A stretch of DNA of 64,000 bases from Streptomyces sp. AC555_RSS877 (GTDB lineage Bacteria; Actinomycetota; Actinomycetes; Streptomycetales; Streptomycetaceae). Below the pieces are notes generated by a model. It was given only the letters and a program-made list of their open reading frames with translations. It searched no databases and had not been told where the DNA came from. The translations under genes and the position numbers were made by a program. This document shows positions 34,898 through 43,500 of the stretch, one piece after another. Where the stretch lies: contig NZ_JAGMUK010000038.1 in NCBI RefSeq assembly GCF_019049245.1, forward strand, positions 1-64,000, written 5' to 3'. Position 1 is the stretch's first letter. The number at the start of each line of letters is the position of its first letter.

Positions 34898-35979
34898 AGG
34901 AGCACCACCGAGCGCAGGACGTCGCCGTGGTGCATCTTGGCGAACGCGGCCTCCACGTCGTCGAGGGTGATCGTCTCGGTGACGAAGTCGCCGAGGTCGA
35001 AGCGGCCCTGGAGGTAGAGGTCGATCAGGGCGGGGAAGTCCCGGGAGGGCAGGCAGTCGCCGTACCAGGAGGACTTCAGTGCCCCGCCGCGGCCGAAGAC
35101 GTCCAGCAGCGGCAGGTCGAGGGTCAGCTCCGGGGTGGGGACGCCGACCAGGACGGCGGTGCCGGCCAGATCGCGGGCGTAGAAGGCCTGCTTGAAGGTC
35201 TCGGGGCGGCCGACCGCGTCGACGACGACGTCGGCGCCGAAGCCGCCGGTGAGTTCGCGGATCGCCTCGACGGCGTCGGTCCGGGAGGAGTCGACGGTGT
35301 CGGTGGCGCCGAACTGCTCGGCCCATTTCAGCTTCCGCACGTCGACATCGACGGCGATGATGCGGGAGGCGCCAGCCACCTTGGCGCCCGCGATCGCGGC
35401 CATGCCGACGCCGCCGCAGCCGATCACCGCGATGGAATCGCCGCGGCCCACGCCGCCGGTGTTGACCGCGGCGCCGAACCCCGCCATCACCCCGCAGCCG
35501 AGCAGACCGGCCGCGGCGGGCAAGGCCGTCGAGTCGACCTTGGTGCACTGGCCGGCGGCGACCAGGGTCTTCTCGGCGAAGGCGCCGATGCCGAGGGCCG
35601 GGGACAGCGGGGTGCCGTCGGCCAGGGTCATGGGCCGGCCGGCGTTGTGGGTGGCGAAGCAGTACCACGGCTTGCCCTTGCTGCAGGCCCGGCAAGTGCC
35701 GCAGACGGCACGCCAGTTGAGGACGACGAAGTCGCCGGGCGCGACGTCGGTGACGCCCTCGCCGACCGACTCGACGACACCCGCGGCCTCGTGGCCGAGC
35801 AGAAAGGGGAACTCGTCGTTGATCCCGCCCTCCCGGTAGTGCAGGTCGGTGTGGCAGACGCCGCAGGCCTGCACCCGCACCAGGGCCTCACCGGGGCCGG
35901 GGTCCGGCACCAGGATGGTCTCCACCGAGACCGGTGCGGCCTTCTGGCGGGCCACGACGGCGCGTACCTCGTGTGTCAC
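34894..35979 (-). CDS. mscR: S-(hydroxymethyl)mycothiol dehydrogenase, copy 1
   Basis: A 361-residue class III-like zinc alcohol dehydrogenase of the mycothiol-dependent formaldehyde type. Catalytic zinc ligands lie in CGVCHTDLHYREGG and LLGHEAAGVVESVG; the structural zinc loop is CGTCRACSKGKPWYC. The NAD fold shows VIGCGGVGMAAIAGAKVAG, with the acidic VDVD after it. It oxidises S-hydroxymethyl-mycothiol to S-formyl-mycothiol, removing formaldehyde released by betaine demethylation. GTG 35979 has GAGGAGA upstream. It heads the operon with the MBL gene, dmg remnant and gbcA, and has tandem palindromes at 36145-36180. Confidence 0.9.
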   Translation of the reverse strand: MTHEVRAVVARQKAAPVSVETILVPDPGPGEALVRVQACGVCHTDLHYREGGINDEFPFLLGHEAAGVVESVGEGVTDVAPGDFVVLNWRAVCGTCRACSKGKPWYCFATHNAGRPMTLADGTPLSPALGIGAFAEKTLVAAGQCTKVDSTALPAAAGLLGCGVMAGFGAAVNTGGVGRGDSIAVIGCGGVGMAAIAGAKVAGASRIIAVDVDVRKLKWAEQFGATDTVDSSRTDAVEAIRELTGGFGADVVVDAVGRPETFKQAFYARDLAGTAVLVGVPTPELTLDLPLLDVFGRGGALKSSWYGDCLPSRDFPALIDLYLQGRFDLGDFVTETITLDDVEAAFAKMHHGDVLRSVVLL

Positions 35980-36449
35980 GGTCGATCTCCTCGTCGAGGG
36001 GACGGCCGAATGCGATCTCCGGGATCTTCGGCCTGATGTTCTGGATGGCGGGAGGACGTCGGTTTCCCCCCGGGCGGTCGACGCGGGGAGGGAGAGAACT
36101 TCTCCGGAGGCCCGGGCCGGGCCCGGCGGCCGAGCCCCGCTCAGGTTGCATATAACGCAACTTCCTTCGCCATAAGCAACGATCGACAAAACTGTCTCCC
36201 CGCGGACACTCACTGTCAAGGGGCTGGCGGAGCGAAGTCGCCATCCCGTCGGAAAAACGGACGCCGGACGCCCGCGGACATGGCGCCCGGCGCACACAGG
36301 CATACGGCGGCCGGCCTCCGAGGAGGTCGGCCGGCCGCATGACGTCTGGTGCGGTGAGTCACCCGGTCAGAACGGTTCGAGCCCGCTCTCGCGCAGGCTG
36401 TCGCGACGCCCCTCATCGACTCCCGCGGGCGGCGCGGACCCGGGCACCG
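35980..36449. other. Regulatory gap before mscR copy 1, with operator pair and hairpin
   Basis: This 470-base stretch holds the mscR promoter region with its operator pair (36145-36180). It also holds a GC hairpin, GCGGCCGGCC (36307-36316) with GGCCGGCCGC (36329-36338), of terminator type. No gene is recognised; an IclR remnant begins at its right end. Confidence 0.5.
36145..36180. promoter_or_regulatory. Putative IclR operator pair before mscR copy 1
   Basis: GTTGC-ATATAAC-GCAAC (36145-36161) has perfect arms, and CCTTC-GCCATAA-GCAAC (36164-36180) follows at exactly 19 bp with a perfect right arm. It lies about 165 bases upstream of the mscR GTG. Confidence 0.62.
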
Positions 36450-36969
36450 GTGCAGTCGGTCCACCGGGCGTCCCGGCCGGCCACCGCCCTGGAGACGCGC
36501 GGGCTCGTCGAGCAGACGGAGGAGCGGGGCAAGCCATCGAAGGTGCTCGGCGCCTCGGCCACCACCACCCACAACCGGCCGGGCCGGCGGTGCCTTGCCA
36601 CTGCACGCGACACCCAGCGGCAAGGCACCGCCGGACCGTCTGCCCGAGTCCAAGCTCGCGAGCAGACTCGCGGTGCCCCTGGAGCGCTGCACGCCGCGCA
36701 CCGTCACCGATCCCGAGACCCTCGGGGCCCAGCTGAAGCGCGCCCGCGCAGGCGGCTGCGCCTACAGCGTCGAGGAGTTCGAGAAGAGCCGGAACGCGAT
36801 GGCCGCACCGGTCTCCACCTTCAGCGGAGAGGTACCGGCGGCACTCAGCACCTCGGACCCACCCCTCCGACTGACCCGGCAGCGACTGCCGGAGGTCTCC
36901 GCCGTGGCGTGGGCGGCCGCCGAGAAGATCTCGGAACGCCGGGGCCACTTCCGCCGGCCCACCCCTTGA
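36450..36969 (+). pseudogene. IclR-family regulator remnant
   Basis: Two pieces in different frames match the neighbouring IclR genes. First comes VQSVHRA, then (after a deletion) ALETRGLVEQTEERGK, from the DNA-binding domain. Second comes the effector domain, LHATPSGKAPPDRLPESKLA, VPLERCTPRTVTDPETL, AYSVEEFEKSRNAMAAPVST and AAEKISERRGHF, ending at a TGA at 36967-36969. Most of the HTH and linker is missing and the frame changes near 36600. It is a dead third regulator lying between mscR and purU. Confidence 0.72.
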
Positions 36970-36995
36970 CCACGCGGTCGCACCCATTCAATCAT

Positions 36996-37031
36996 GTTGC
37001 GTATCGCTCACCATGTTGCGCAATTCGCACC
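36996..37031. promoter_or_regulatory. Putative IclR operator pair before purU copy 1
   Basis: GTTGC-GTATCGC-TCACC (36996-37012) and GTTGC-GCAATTC-GCACC (37015-37031) are 19 bp apart and end 20 bases before the purU ATG. The same arrangement, almost base for base, precedes the second purU at 54.4 kb. Confidence 0.62.
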
Positions 37032-37051
37032 ACTCGACGACGGAGAAAGAC

Positions 37052-37924
37052 ATGTCTCCTCGACCGCGGCCCGGCCGTGAGTTCATCCTCACCCTTTCCT
37101 GCCCCGACCAGGCCGGCCTCGTCCACGCCGTGACCACCTTTCTCGTGAGTCACTCGGGCAACATCCTGGAGAGCCGGCAGTTCGACGACCGACTGCAGGA
37201 CCGCTTCTTCATGCGGGTGCAATTCGACCTCTCGGACCCCGGCATCTCCCTGGAGGATCTGCGCACCGGCTTCGGGCCGGTGAGCCAGGCATACGGGATC
37301 ACCTGGCAGTTGCACGACGCCTCGACCCCGACGCGCATGCTGATCATGGTGTCGAAGTTCGGCCACTGCCTGAACGACCTGCTGTTCCGCAAGTCCACCG
37401 GCGCGCTCAACATCGAGATCCCCGCGATCGTCTCCAACCACCGCGACTTCGAGCCACTGGCGGAGAGCTACGGCATCCCCTTCCACCACATCCCGGTGAC
37501 CAAGGACACCAAGGCCGACGCCGAGGCACGGCTGATGGAACTCGTGCGAGAACTGGACGTCGACCTGGTGGTGCTGGCCCGCTACATGCAGATCCTCTCC
37601 GACGACCTGTGCAAGCAGCTCGACGGCCGGGCCATCAACATCCACCACTCCTTCCTCCCCAGCTTCAAGGGCGCAAAGCCGTACGTCCAGGCGCACGAAC
37701 GCGGCGTCAAGCTCGTCGGGGCCACAGCGCACTACGTCACATCCGACCTCGACGAAGGCCCGATCATCGAGCAGGACGTCGTCCGCGTGGACCACTCCCG
37801 CGCCCCTGACGAGCTGGTCACCATGGGCCGTGACGTCGAGGCCCAGGTACTCGCCCGCGCCGTCGAGTGGCACAGCGAGAGCCGGGTGCTGGTGAACGGC
37901 CACTGCACCGTGGTCTTCCGCTGA
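37052..37924 (+). CDS. purU: Formyltetrahydrofolate deformylase, copy 1
   Basis: A 290-residue PurU: an N-terminal ACT domain (LTLSCPDQAGLVHAVTTFLV) and a formyltransferase-like catalytic domain with INIHHSFLPSFKGAKPY and GATAHYVTSDLDEGPIIEQD, carrying the catalytic Asn, His and Asp. It hydrolyses 10-formyl-THF to formate and THF. In the demethylation locus this regenerates THF needed by dimethylglycine and sarcosine oxidases, as in the classical soxBDAG-purU clusters of Corynebacterium and Arthrobacter. ATG 37052 has GGAGAAAG upstream. The operator pair sits directly before the start. Confidence 0.92.
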   Translation: MSPRPRPGREFILTLSCPDQAGLVHAVTTFLVSHSGNILESRQFDDRLQDRFFMRVQFDLSDPGISLEDLRTGFGPVSQAYGITWQLHDASTPTRMLIMVSKFGHCLNDLLFRKSTGALNIEIPAIVSNHRDFEPLAESYGIPFHHIPVTKDTKADAEARLMELVRELDVDLVVLARYMQILSDDLCKQLDGRAINIHHSFLPSFKGAKPYVQAHERGVKLVGATAHYVTSDLDEGPIIEQDVVRVDHSRAPDELVTMGRDVEAQVLARAVEWHSESRVLVNGHCTVVFR

Positions 37925-38010
37925 CCCGGTGGGCCGTGCGACCATGCGGGCGGCCGGATCCAGCCGTCGCCGCCCGTCTCCCACGGCCTCCACAGGACCC
38001 GTCAAACCCC

Positions 38011-38041
38011 TTGAAGCCCCACGGAGACCCGTGCATATAGT
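38011..38041 (+). promoter_or_regulatory. Predicted leaderless promoter of iclR copy 1
   Basis: TTGAAG (38011-38016), a 19-base spacer and TATAGT (38036-38041) precede the ATG at 38048 by only six bases, and there is no ribosome site. Transcription would start at about the A of ATG. The second iclR has the same layout. Confidence 0.5.
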
Positions 38042-38056
38042 TGCGCCATGAGCAAC
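38040..38056. promoter_or_regulatory. Putative autoregulatory operator over the iclR copy 1 start codon
   Basis: GTTGC-GCCATGA-GCAAC has perfect arms; the ATG of iclR (38048-38050) lies inside the spacer and the -10 box overlaps the left arm. Binding here would block the gene's own promoter. Confidence 0.62.
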
Positions 38057-38845
38057 TACACCGCAGATAGCGAAACAGCGGGGCCCGCGGTGAACGGGGT
38101 GCAGTCCGTCGACCGCGCCGTCGGCGTCCTGGAGATCCTCGCCCAGCGCGGCGAGGCGGGCGTCAGCGAGGTGGCGGCCGAGATCGACGTCCACAAGTCG
38201 ACCGCTTTCCGGCTGCTCGGGGCGCTGGAGGCGCGCGGACTCGTCGAGCAGACGGCCGAGCGGGGCAAGTACCGGCTGGGCTTCGGGATCGTACGCCTGG
38301 CCGGTGCGGTCACGGGCCGCCTCGACATCACCCAGCAGGGCCGCCCGGTGTGCGAGCGGCTCAGTGAGGAGATCGGCGAGACCGTCAACATCGCCGTCCT
38401 GCAGGAGCACTTCGCGGTCAACCTGTATCAGGTACGTGGTCCGGGCGCCGTCGGCACGCACAACTGGGTCGGCCAGCTCACCCCGGTCTACGCTACGTCG
38501 AGCGGCAAGATCCTGCTGGCTCATCTGCCGGCGAAGGAGCGCGACGCCGTGCTCGCGGCGACCACGGTGCAGAAGCACACACCGCACACCCTGACCGCCA
38601 GGACGAAGCTGGAGAAGAACCTCGCCGAGGCGCGGGAGCGTGGGTACGCCGTGACGCTGGAGGAGCTCGAGATCGGACTCCAGGCCCTGGCGGCCCCGAT
38701 CCGCTCCCGCGACGGCGATGTCATCGCCGCGCTCAGCGCCTCCGGCCCCGCGTACCGCTTCACCGAGGAACGCATCCGCGAGATCGCACCCGTGCTGATC
38801 AGTGGCGCGGACGAGATCAGCCACCGGATGGGCTATCTGGGCTGA
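38048..38845 (+). CDS. IclR-family transcriptional regulator, copy 1
   Basis: A 265-residue IclR regulator. The winged HTH spans about residues 18-80 (VQSVDRAVGVLEILAQRGEA, EIDVHKSTAFRLLGALEARG, TAERGKYRLGFG). The effector domain follows, with IGETVNIAVLQEHFAVNLYQ and LTPVYATSSGKILLAHLPA, and ends ISHRMGYLG. Copy 2 at 58.7 kb has the same length and a nearly identical HTH, so both should read the same operator. It is predicted to control the betaine genes and itself. Choline-derived compounds are natural effector candidates, not shown. Translation probably starts on a leaderless mRNA. Confidence 0.9.
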   Translation: MSNYTADSETAGPAVNGVQSVDRAVGVLEILAQRGEAGVSEVAAEIDVHKSTAFRLLGALEARGLVEQTAERGKYRLGFGIVRLAGAVTGRLDITQQGRPVCERLSEEIGETVNIAVLQEHFAVNLYQVRGPGAVGTHNWVGQLTPVYATSSGKILLAHLPAKERDAVLAATTVQKHTPHTLTARTKLEKNLAEARERGYAVTLEELEIGLQALAAPIRSRDGDVIAALSASGPAYRFTEERIREIAPVLISGADEISHRMGYLG

Positions 38846-38908
38846 GGGTCCGCAGGGGCGCTCGGCCCAGCGGCGTTCACCATCCGCCGCGTTCGGCCTC
38901 CGCCGCGT

Positions 38909-39856
38909 TCAGCCCAGCGGCCACCGTTCCGACGCCGCCGCCTCGACGCCCCAGCGGGCCGTCACACGTACCGCGTCCGCCGTCGACGCGACGTCGTGCA
39001 CGCGCAGACACCAGACGCCCTGGGCGGCGGCGAGTACGGACACGGCGGTGGTCGCGGCATCGCGCAGCCGCGCGGGGCGGGGCTGCCCCGTCGTACGGTC
39101 GGCCAGCAGACTGCCCAGGAACGACTTGCGTGACGCGCCCACGAGGACGGGGTGCCCCAGGGCCATGAAGTCCCCCAGGCGGCCCAGCAGCTCCCAGTTG
39201 TGGTCGGGCGTCTTGGCGAAGCCCAGCCCCGGGTCGACGGTCAGGCAGTCGGGCGGTATCCCCGCCTCCAGCGCGGCGTCGATCCTCAGGCGCAGCTCGT
39301 CGAGCACATCGGTGACGACGTCGTCGTAGACGGCGTTCGCCCGCATGCCGGCGGAGTGGCCACGCCAGTGCATCAGCACGTACGGCGTGCCCGCCCGGGC
39401 CATCAGCGGCAGCATCGCGGGGTCGGCCAGGCCCCCCGAGACGTCGTTGACCAACCGCGCACCCGCGTCCAGCGCGCGTGCGGCGACCTCCGCCCGCATG
39501 GTGTCGACGCTCACGATCGCGCCCGCCGCGGAGAGTTCCCGGACGACGGGCAGGACGCGTCGCAGTTCCTCTTCGACCGGCGGGCGCGCCGCGCCGGGGC
39601 GGGTCGACTCGCCGCCCACGTCCACGATGTCCGCGCCCTGTTCGAGCAGCGCGAGCCCGTGCGTGACAGCGGCGTCGGCCGCGAACGACAGCCCGCCGTC
39701 GGAGAACGAGTCCGGCGTCACGTTCACTACGCCCATGACCAGCGTCCTGGCGGGGCGTGGCAGCCCGTGCGGGTGGAGTACGGGGGCCCCCGGATGCCGT
39801 ACCGGTGTTCCGCGGTGGGGTGGGCCGGTGGGGTGGGCGGTGGCGGTGGCGGGCAC
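38909..39856 (-). CDS. folP: Dihydropteroate synthase
   Basis: A 315-residue DHPS that joins p-aminobenzoate to the pterin in folate synthesis. Both signatures are present: VMGVVNVTPDSFSDGG near residue 40 and GADIVDVGGESTRPGA near residue 73, with the substrate lysine in VLVGASRKSFLGSLL. GTG 39856 has AAAGGGGG upstream and gives an N-terminal extension of about 35 residues beyond the core. It is not next to other folate genes; it stands alone after a strong terminator, and carries a weak form of the locus palindrome (39872-39888). It may raise folate supply when demethylation needs THF. Confidence 0.9.
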   Translation of the reverse strand: MPATATAHPTGPPHRGTPVRHPGAPVLHPHGLPRPARTLVMGVVNVTPDSFSDGGLSFAADAAVTHGLALLEQGADIVDVGGESTRPGAARPPVEEELRRVLPVVRELSAAGAIVSVDTMRAEVAARALDAGARLVNDVSGGLADPAMLPLMARAGTPYVLMHWRGHSAGMRANAVYDDVVTDVLDELRLRIDAALEAGIPPDCLTVDPGLGFAKTPDHNWELLGRLGDFMALGHPVLVGASRKSFLGSLLADRTTGQPRPARLRDAATTAVSVLAAAQGVWCLRVHDVASTADAVRVTARWGVEAAASERWPLG

Positions 39857-39871
39857 AGGCGTCCCCCTTTC

Positions 39872-39888
39872 GATGCGTATGGCGAAAC
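39872..39888. promoter_or_regulatory. Weak operator-like palindrome before folP
   Basis: GATGC-GTATGGC-GAAAC keeps four of five bases in each arm and the GTAT-GC core seen at other sites. It ends 16 bases upstream of the folP GTG (39856). A second copy at 19 bp is not convincing. Confidence 0.42.
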
Positions 39889-39900
39889 GTGCTGTGCAAA

Positions 39901-39937
39901 GCCCTGTGGGAGCTCCTGAGCGGAGCTCCCACAGGGC
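39901..39937 (-). terminator. Strong hairpin terminator after soxG
   Basis: A perfect 16-bp stem, GCCCTGTGGGAGCTCC with GGAGCTCCCACAGGGC, and a five-base loop TGAGC lie 28 bases past the soxG stop. It separates the sarcosine oxidase operon from folP. Confidence 0.85.
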
Positions 39938-39964
39938 CGACGGGGTGCGGACCCGTCGGGTTCC

Positions 39965-40567
39965 TCAGAGGTACTCGGTCGCCGCGTCGAGCAGCCAGTC
40001 CGCCAGATAGCCGGCGAACGTCGAGCGCACCAGGACCCAGAATCCGGCCCCGGGTTCGTCCCGGGCGACCAGGACGACCTGGGTGCGGCCCAGTGTCGTC
40101 TGGGCACAGCGGCCGGAGCCGAAGACCCGCGGATGCAGGTCCAGCGAACAGCCGTGGGCCAGCAGGTCATGGGCGCGCGGGCCCGCGACGAGGAGCGTGG
40201 TGCGCTGCGCGGAGACGTCGGTGACGGAGACGGGCTCGTCGCCCGCGGCCTCCCGGATCCGGCTCTCCAGTTCTCGCTCGCTCCCCGGCGGCCCCACCAG
40301 CAGCCACTCGTCCGGGCCGAGCCACAGCGCGGTCAACTCCCCCGCGCGGACGACGGTGTTCGGCTGGAGCGGCAGCTGGAGGTCCAGCGCGAGCCCGACG
40401 GCTGCCGCCGCCGCTCCCTTGGCGTCCAGGCGCACGTTGAGCTGGGTCAGGAAGGGGAGTTCGGCCAGCCTGATCGCACCCCCGGACGAACGGGTCGCGG
40501 CGGCCAGGCGGTCCGCCGCCTGCGACAGCGGGCTGCGGAGCGGGACGGTAAGGGCGGTGTCAGCCAT
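39965..40567 (-). CDS. soxG: Sarcosine oxidase subunit gamma
   Basis: A 200-residue SoxG, the small gamma subunit of heterotetrameric sarcosine oxidase. Family blocks are PFLTQLNVRLD, LWLGPDEWLLVGPPG, VTDVSAQRTTLLVAGPRAHD and the end segment FWVLVRSTFAGYLADWLLDA. Its start overlaps the soxA stop by eight bases, so it is translationally coupled. It has no catalytic centre of its own and supports the complex. A strong hairpin follows. Confidence 0.88.
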   Translation of the reverse strand: MADTALTVPLRSPLSQAADRLAAATRSSGGAIRLAELPFLTQLNVRLDAKGAAAAAVGLALDLQLPLQPNTVVRAGELTALWLGPDEWLLVGPPGSERELESRIREAAGDEPVSVTDVSAQRTTLLVAGPRAHDLLAHGCSLDLHPRVFGSGRCAQTTLGRTQVVLVARDEPGAGFWVLVRSTFAGYLADWLLDAATEYL

Positions 40568-43500
40568 CGCGGCGAGCTCCCTCGGGGTCGTAGAGGACAG
40601 GACCGGCGACGGTCACCGGCACCAGCTGGTCGCCGACGGGGGCGTACAGCCGCTCGCCGATGCGGTCCCGGCCGCCCTTGATCAGGGCGAGCGCGAAGGT
40701 CCGGCCGAGGGCGGCGCTGCGATAGCTGGAGGTGACATGGCCGAGCATGGGGACGGGCGGGGCCGGCAGCACACCGTCGGCGACCAGGTGGGTGCCCTCC
40801 GGGAGGAAGGTGCCCGAGTCCTCGGGGAGCAGGCCGACCAGGTGCTTGCGGTCGGGGCGGGACGTGTCCGCGCGGGCGTAGGACCGCTTGCCGATGAAGT
40901 CCGGCTTCTTCTTCGACACCGCCCAACTCATGCCGAGATCCTGCGGAGTCACCGTGCCGTCGGTGTCCTGGCCGATGATCGGGTAGCCCTTCTCGGCGCG
41001 CAGGACGTGCATGGTCTCCGTGCCGTACGGGGTGATGCCGTACGAAGCGCCGGCCTCGTACACGGCTTCCCACAGGGCGAGGCCCTGCCACGGTGACACG
41101 TTGATCTCGAAGGCGAGTTCGCCGGAGAAGCTGATCCGGCAGACCCGGGCCTCGATGCCCGCAACGGTCGTCTCCCGCCAGGCCATGAACGGGAAGTCGT
41201 CGTTGGACACGGCGAGTTGGGGCGCGAGGGAGGCGAGGACCTCACGGGACTTCGGACCGACGAGCGCGACCGTGGCCCACTGCTCGGTCACGGAGGTGCA
41301 GTGGACCTTCAGCTCGGGCCACTCGGTCTGGTGCCACTCCTCCATCCAGTCGAGTACGGCGGCGGCGTTGCCCGTCGTCGTGGTGACCAGGAAGCGCTCC
41401 GGGGCGACGCGGATGACCGTTCCGTCGTCGAAGACCATGCCGTCCGGGCGGCACATGACGCCGTACCGGATCATGCCGACCTTCAGGGTGCTCATCATGT
41501 TGGTGTAGAGCCGGTCGAGGAAGACGGCGGCGTCCGGGCCCTGTACGTCGATCTTGCCGAGGGTGGAGGCGTCCATGAAGCCGACGCTCTCGCGGGTGGC
41601 GGCGCACTCGCGCAGTACGGCCGCCTCCATGTCCTCGCCGTCCTGCGGGTAGTACCAGGGGCGCTTCCACTGGCCGACGTTCTCGAAAAGAGCGCCGTGC
41701 GCGACATGCCACTCGTGGATGGCGGTCGTGCGGACCGGGTCGCTCAGCACACCCCGGTCGCGGCCGGCGAGAGCGGCGAAGGAGACGGGCGTGTACGGCG
41801 GGCGGAACGTGGTCGTGCCGAGCGCCGAGACGTCCACGCCGAGCAGTTCGGCGACGACGCCACTGGCCAGGACCCCGGAGGTCTTGCCCTGGTCGTTGGC
41901 GGTACCGGCGGTGGTGTAGCGCTTGGTGTGCTCGACGGAGCGCATACCGGCACCGGTCGCGCGGGCCAGGTCGTCGACCGTGACGTCTCGCTGGAGGTCG
42001 ACGAAGCGGGGACCGTCCGCGGCACCCGGGACGACGTACACGTGCATCGGCGGCGTCGGCCGCGGCTGCGCGGGCACCTCGGGGAGGCGGGGCGCCTCGG
42101 GCGGGTAGCCCTCGGCCTCGATCGCGCGGGCACCGGCGGCCGCGCCCTGTGCCAGGACCGTGGCCGGGTCGAGGACGCCGCTCGCGCTGCCGGCGACCTC
42201 GACGGCCTGGCGGCAGGTGTCGGGGACGAAGGAGCCCAGCGTCTCGTCGTGGCGCAGCTTGCCGCCGGACTGGCTGAACAGGTGCGCCACCGGGTTCCAG
42301 CCGCCGGAGACCAGCAGCAGGTCGGCGGCGAACTCCCGCTGCCCCGCGGACTCTCCGTACGGTGCGACGGTCACGGAGCTGAGGCGGGCCTCGCCGTGCG
42401 TGCCGGTGACGGCATGCCCGGCGAGCACCTCGATGCCGGCCGCCCTCGCGCGCTCGGCCCACTCCCCCGGTTCGGGGCGCGTGTCGACGATCGCCGCGAC
42501 GGCCAGGCCCGCCGAGGCGAGGTCCAGGGCCGCCGCGTACGCGCTGTCGTTGGTCGTGAAGACCACGGCGTGGCTGCCGGGCAGGACGCCGTGGCGGTTG
42601 ACGTGGGTGCGGGCCGAGGAGGCCAGCATCACGCCGGGGCGGTCGTTGTCCGCGAAGGCCAGCGAACGCTCGTGGGCGCCGGTGGCGAGGACGACCCGGC
42701 GGGCACGGATGCGCCAGACGCGTTCGCGGGAGACGTTCTCGGGGGCGGCGGCGCCGAGGTGGTTGGTGCGGCGCTCGACGGCGAGGAGGTGGTTGTCGTC
42801 GTAGTAGCCGAAGACGGTGGTGCGGGGCAGGACACGGACCTCGGGGGTGGCGTCGAGCTGCTCCGTTACCTCCCGTACCCAGTCGAGGTGTTGGGCCGTG
42901 CCGAGGAGGCTCCCGCCGAGTGCCGGCTGGTCGTCGGCGAGGATGACGCGGGCGCCGCTTCCCGCTGCGGCCGCCGCTGCCGCGAGGCCGGCCGGGCCGG
43001 CGCCGACGATCAGCAGGTCGCAGTGGGCGTGTACGGCGTCGTAGCGGGCGGGGTCCGGTTCGGTGGCGAGGCGTCCCTGGCCGGGGAGGCTGCTCGCGAC
43101 CAGGCCGTCGTAGAGCTCGACGGTCGTGGCGGGGAGCATGGGCTCCGGGAAGGGTTCCTCGATCTGGACGACCGCGTTGGGTTCTTCGACGCCGGCGGAG
43201 AAGATGCCTCGGGGGCGGCCGAGCTTGATGCTGGTGCCGGCCTGGATGACGCCGTTGGCGAGGAGGGCGGAGGCGAGGGTGTCGCCTCGGTAGCCCTGGT
43301 ATTCGGTGCCGTCGAAGGTGAAGGTGAGGGGGGTGTCGCGGTCGATGCGGCCGCGGGTGGGGTGGCGGTGGGGATTTTTCTCGCCCCCGCCGCCCCTACC
43401 CGTCCCATCCTGAAGGGGCTCCGCCCCCTGGACCCCCATCGGCCCTGAACGGGCCTCGTCCTCAAACTCCCCCAGAGGGGGGACCCCCGGACGGGCTGAC

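Noticed and set aside
34064..35695. A continuous leftward frame running from mscR through the MBL gene to the dmg remnant.
   Set aside because: The frame matches real proteins only in short stretches. It is not a fusion; the genes are in other frames with their own overlapping start and stop codons.
36992..38824. A leftward 610-codon frame opposite purU and iclR.
   Set aside because: It is the mirror of two clear genes; the product is His/Val/Gly-rich with no domain.
39901..39937. The 16-bp hairpin considered as an insertion-sequence end or attachment site.
   Set aside because: No transposase, no target duplication and no partner repeat were seen; its position after soxG fits a terminator.
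41217..43448. A rightward open frame of over 740 codons opposite soxA.
   Set aside because: No similarity, low-complexity Gly/Arg/Glu/Asp composition, and fully antisense to the fused SoxD-SoxA gene.
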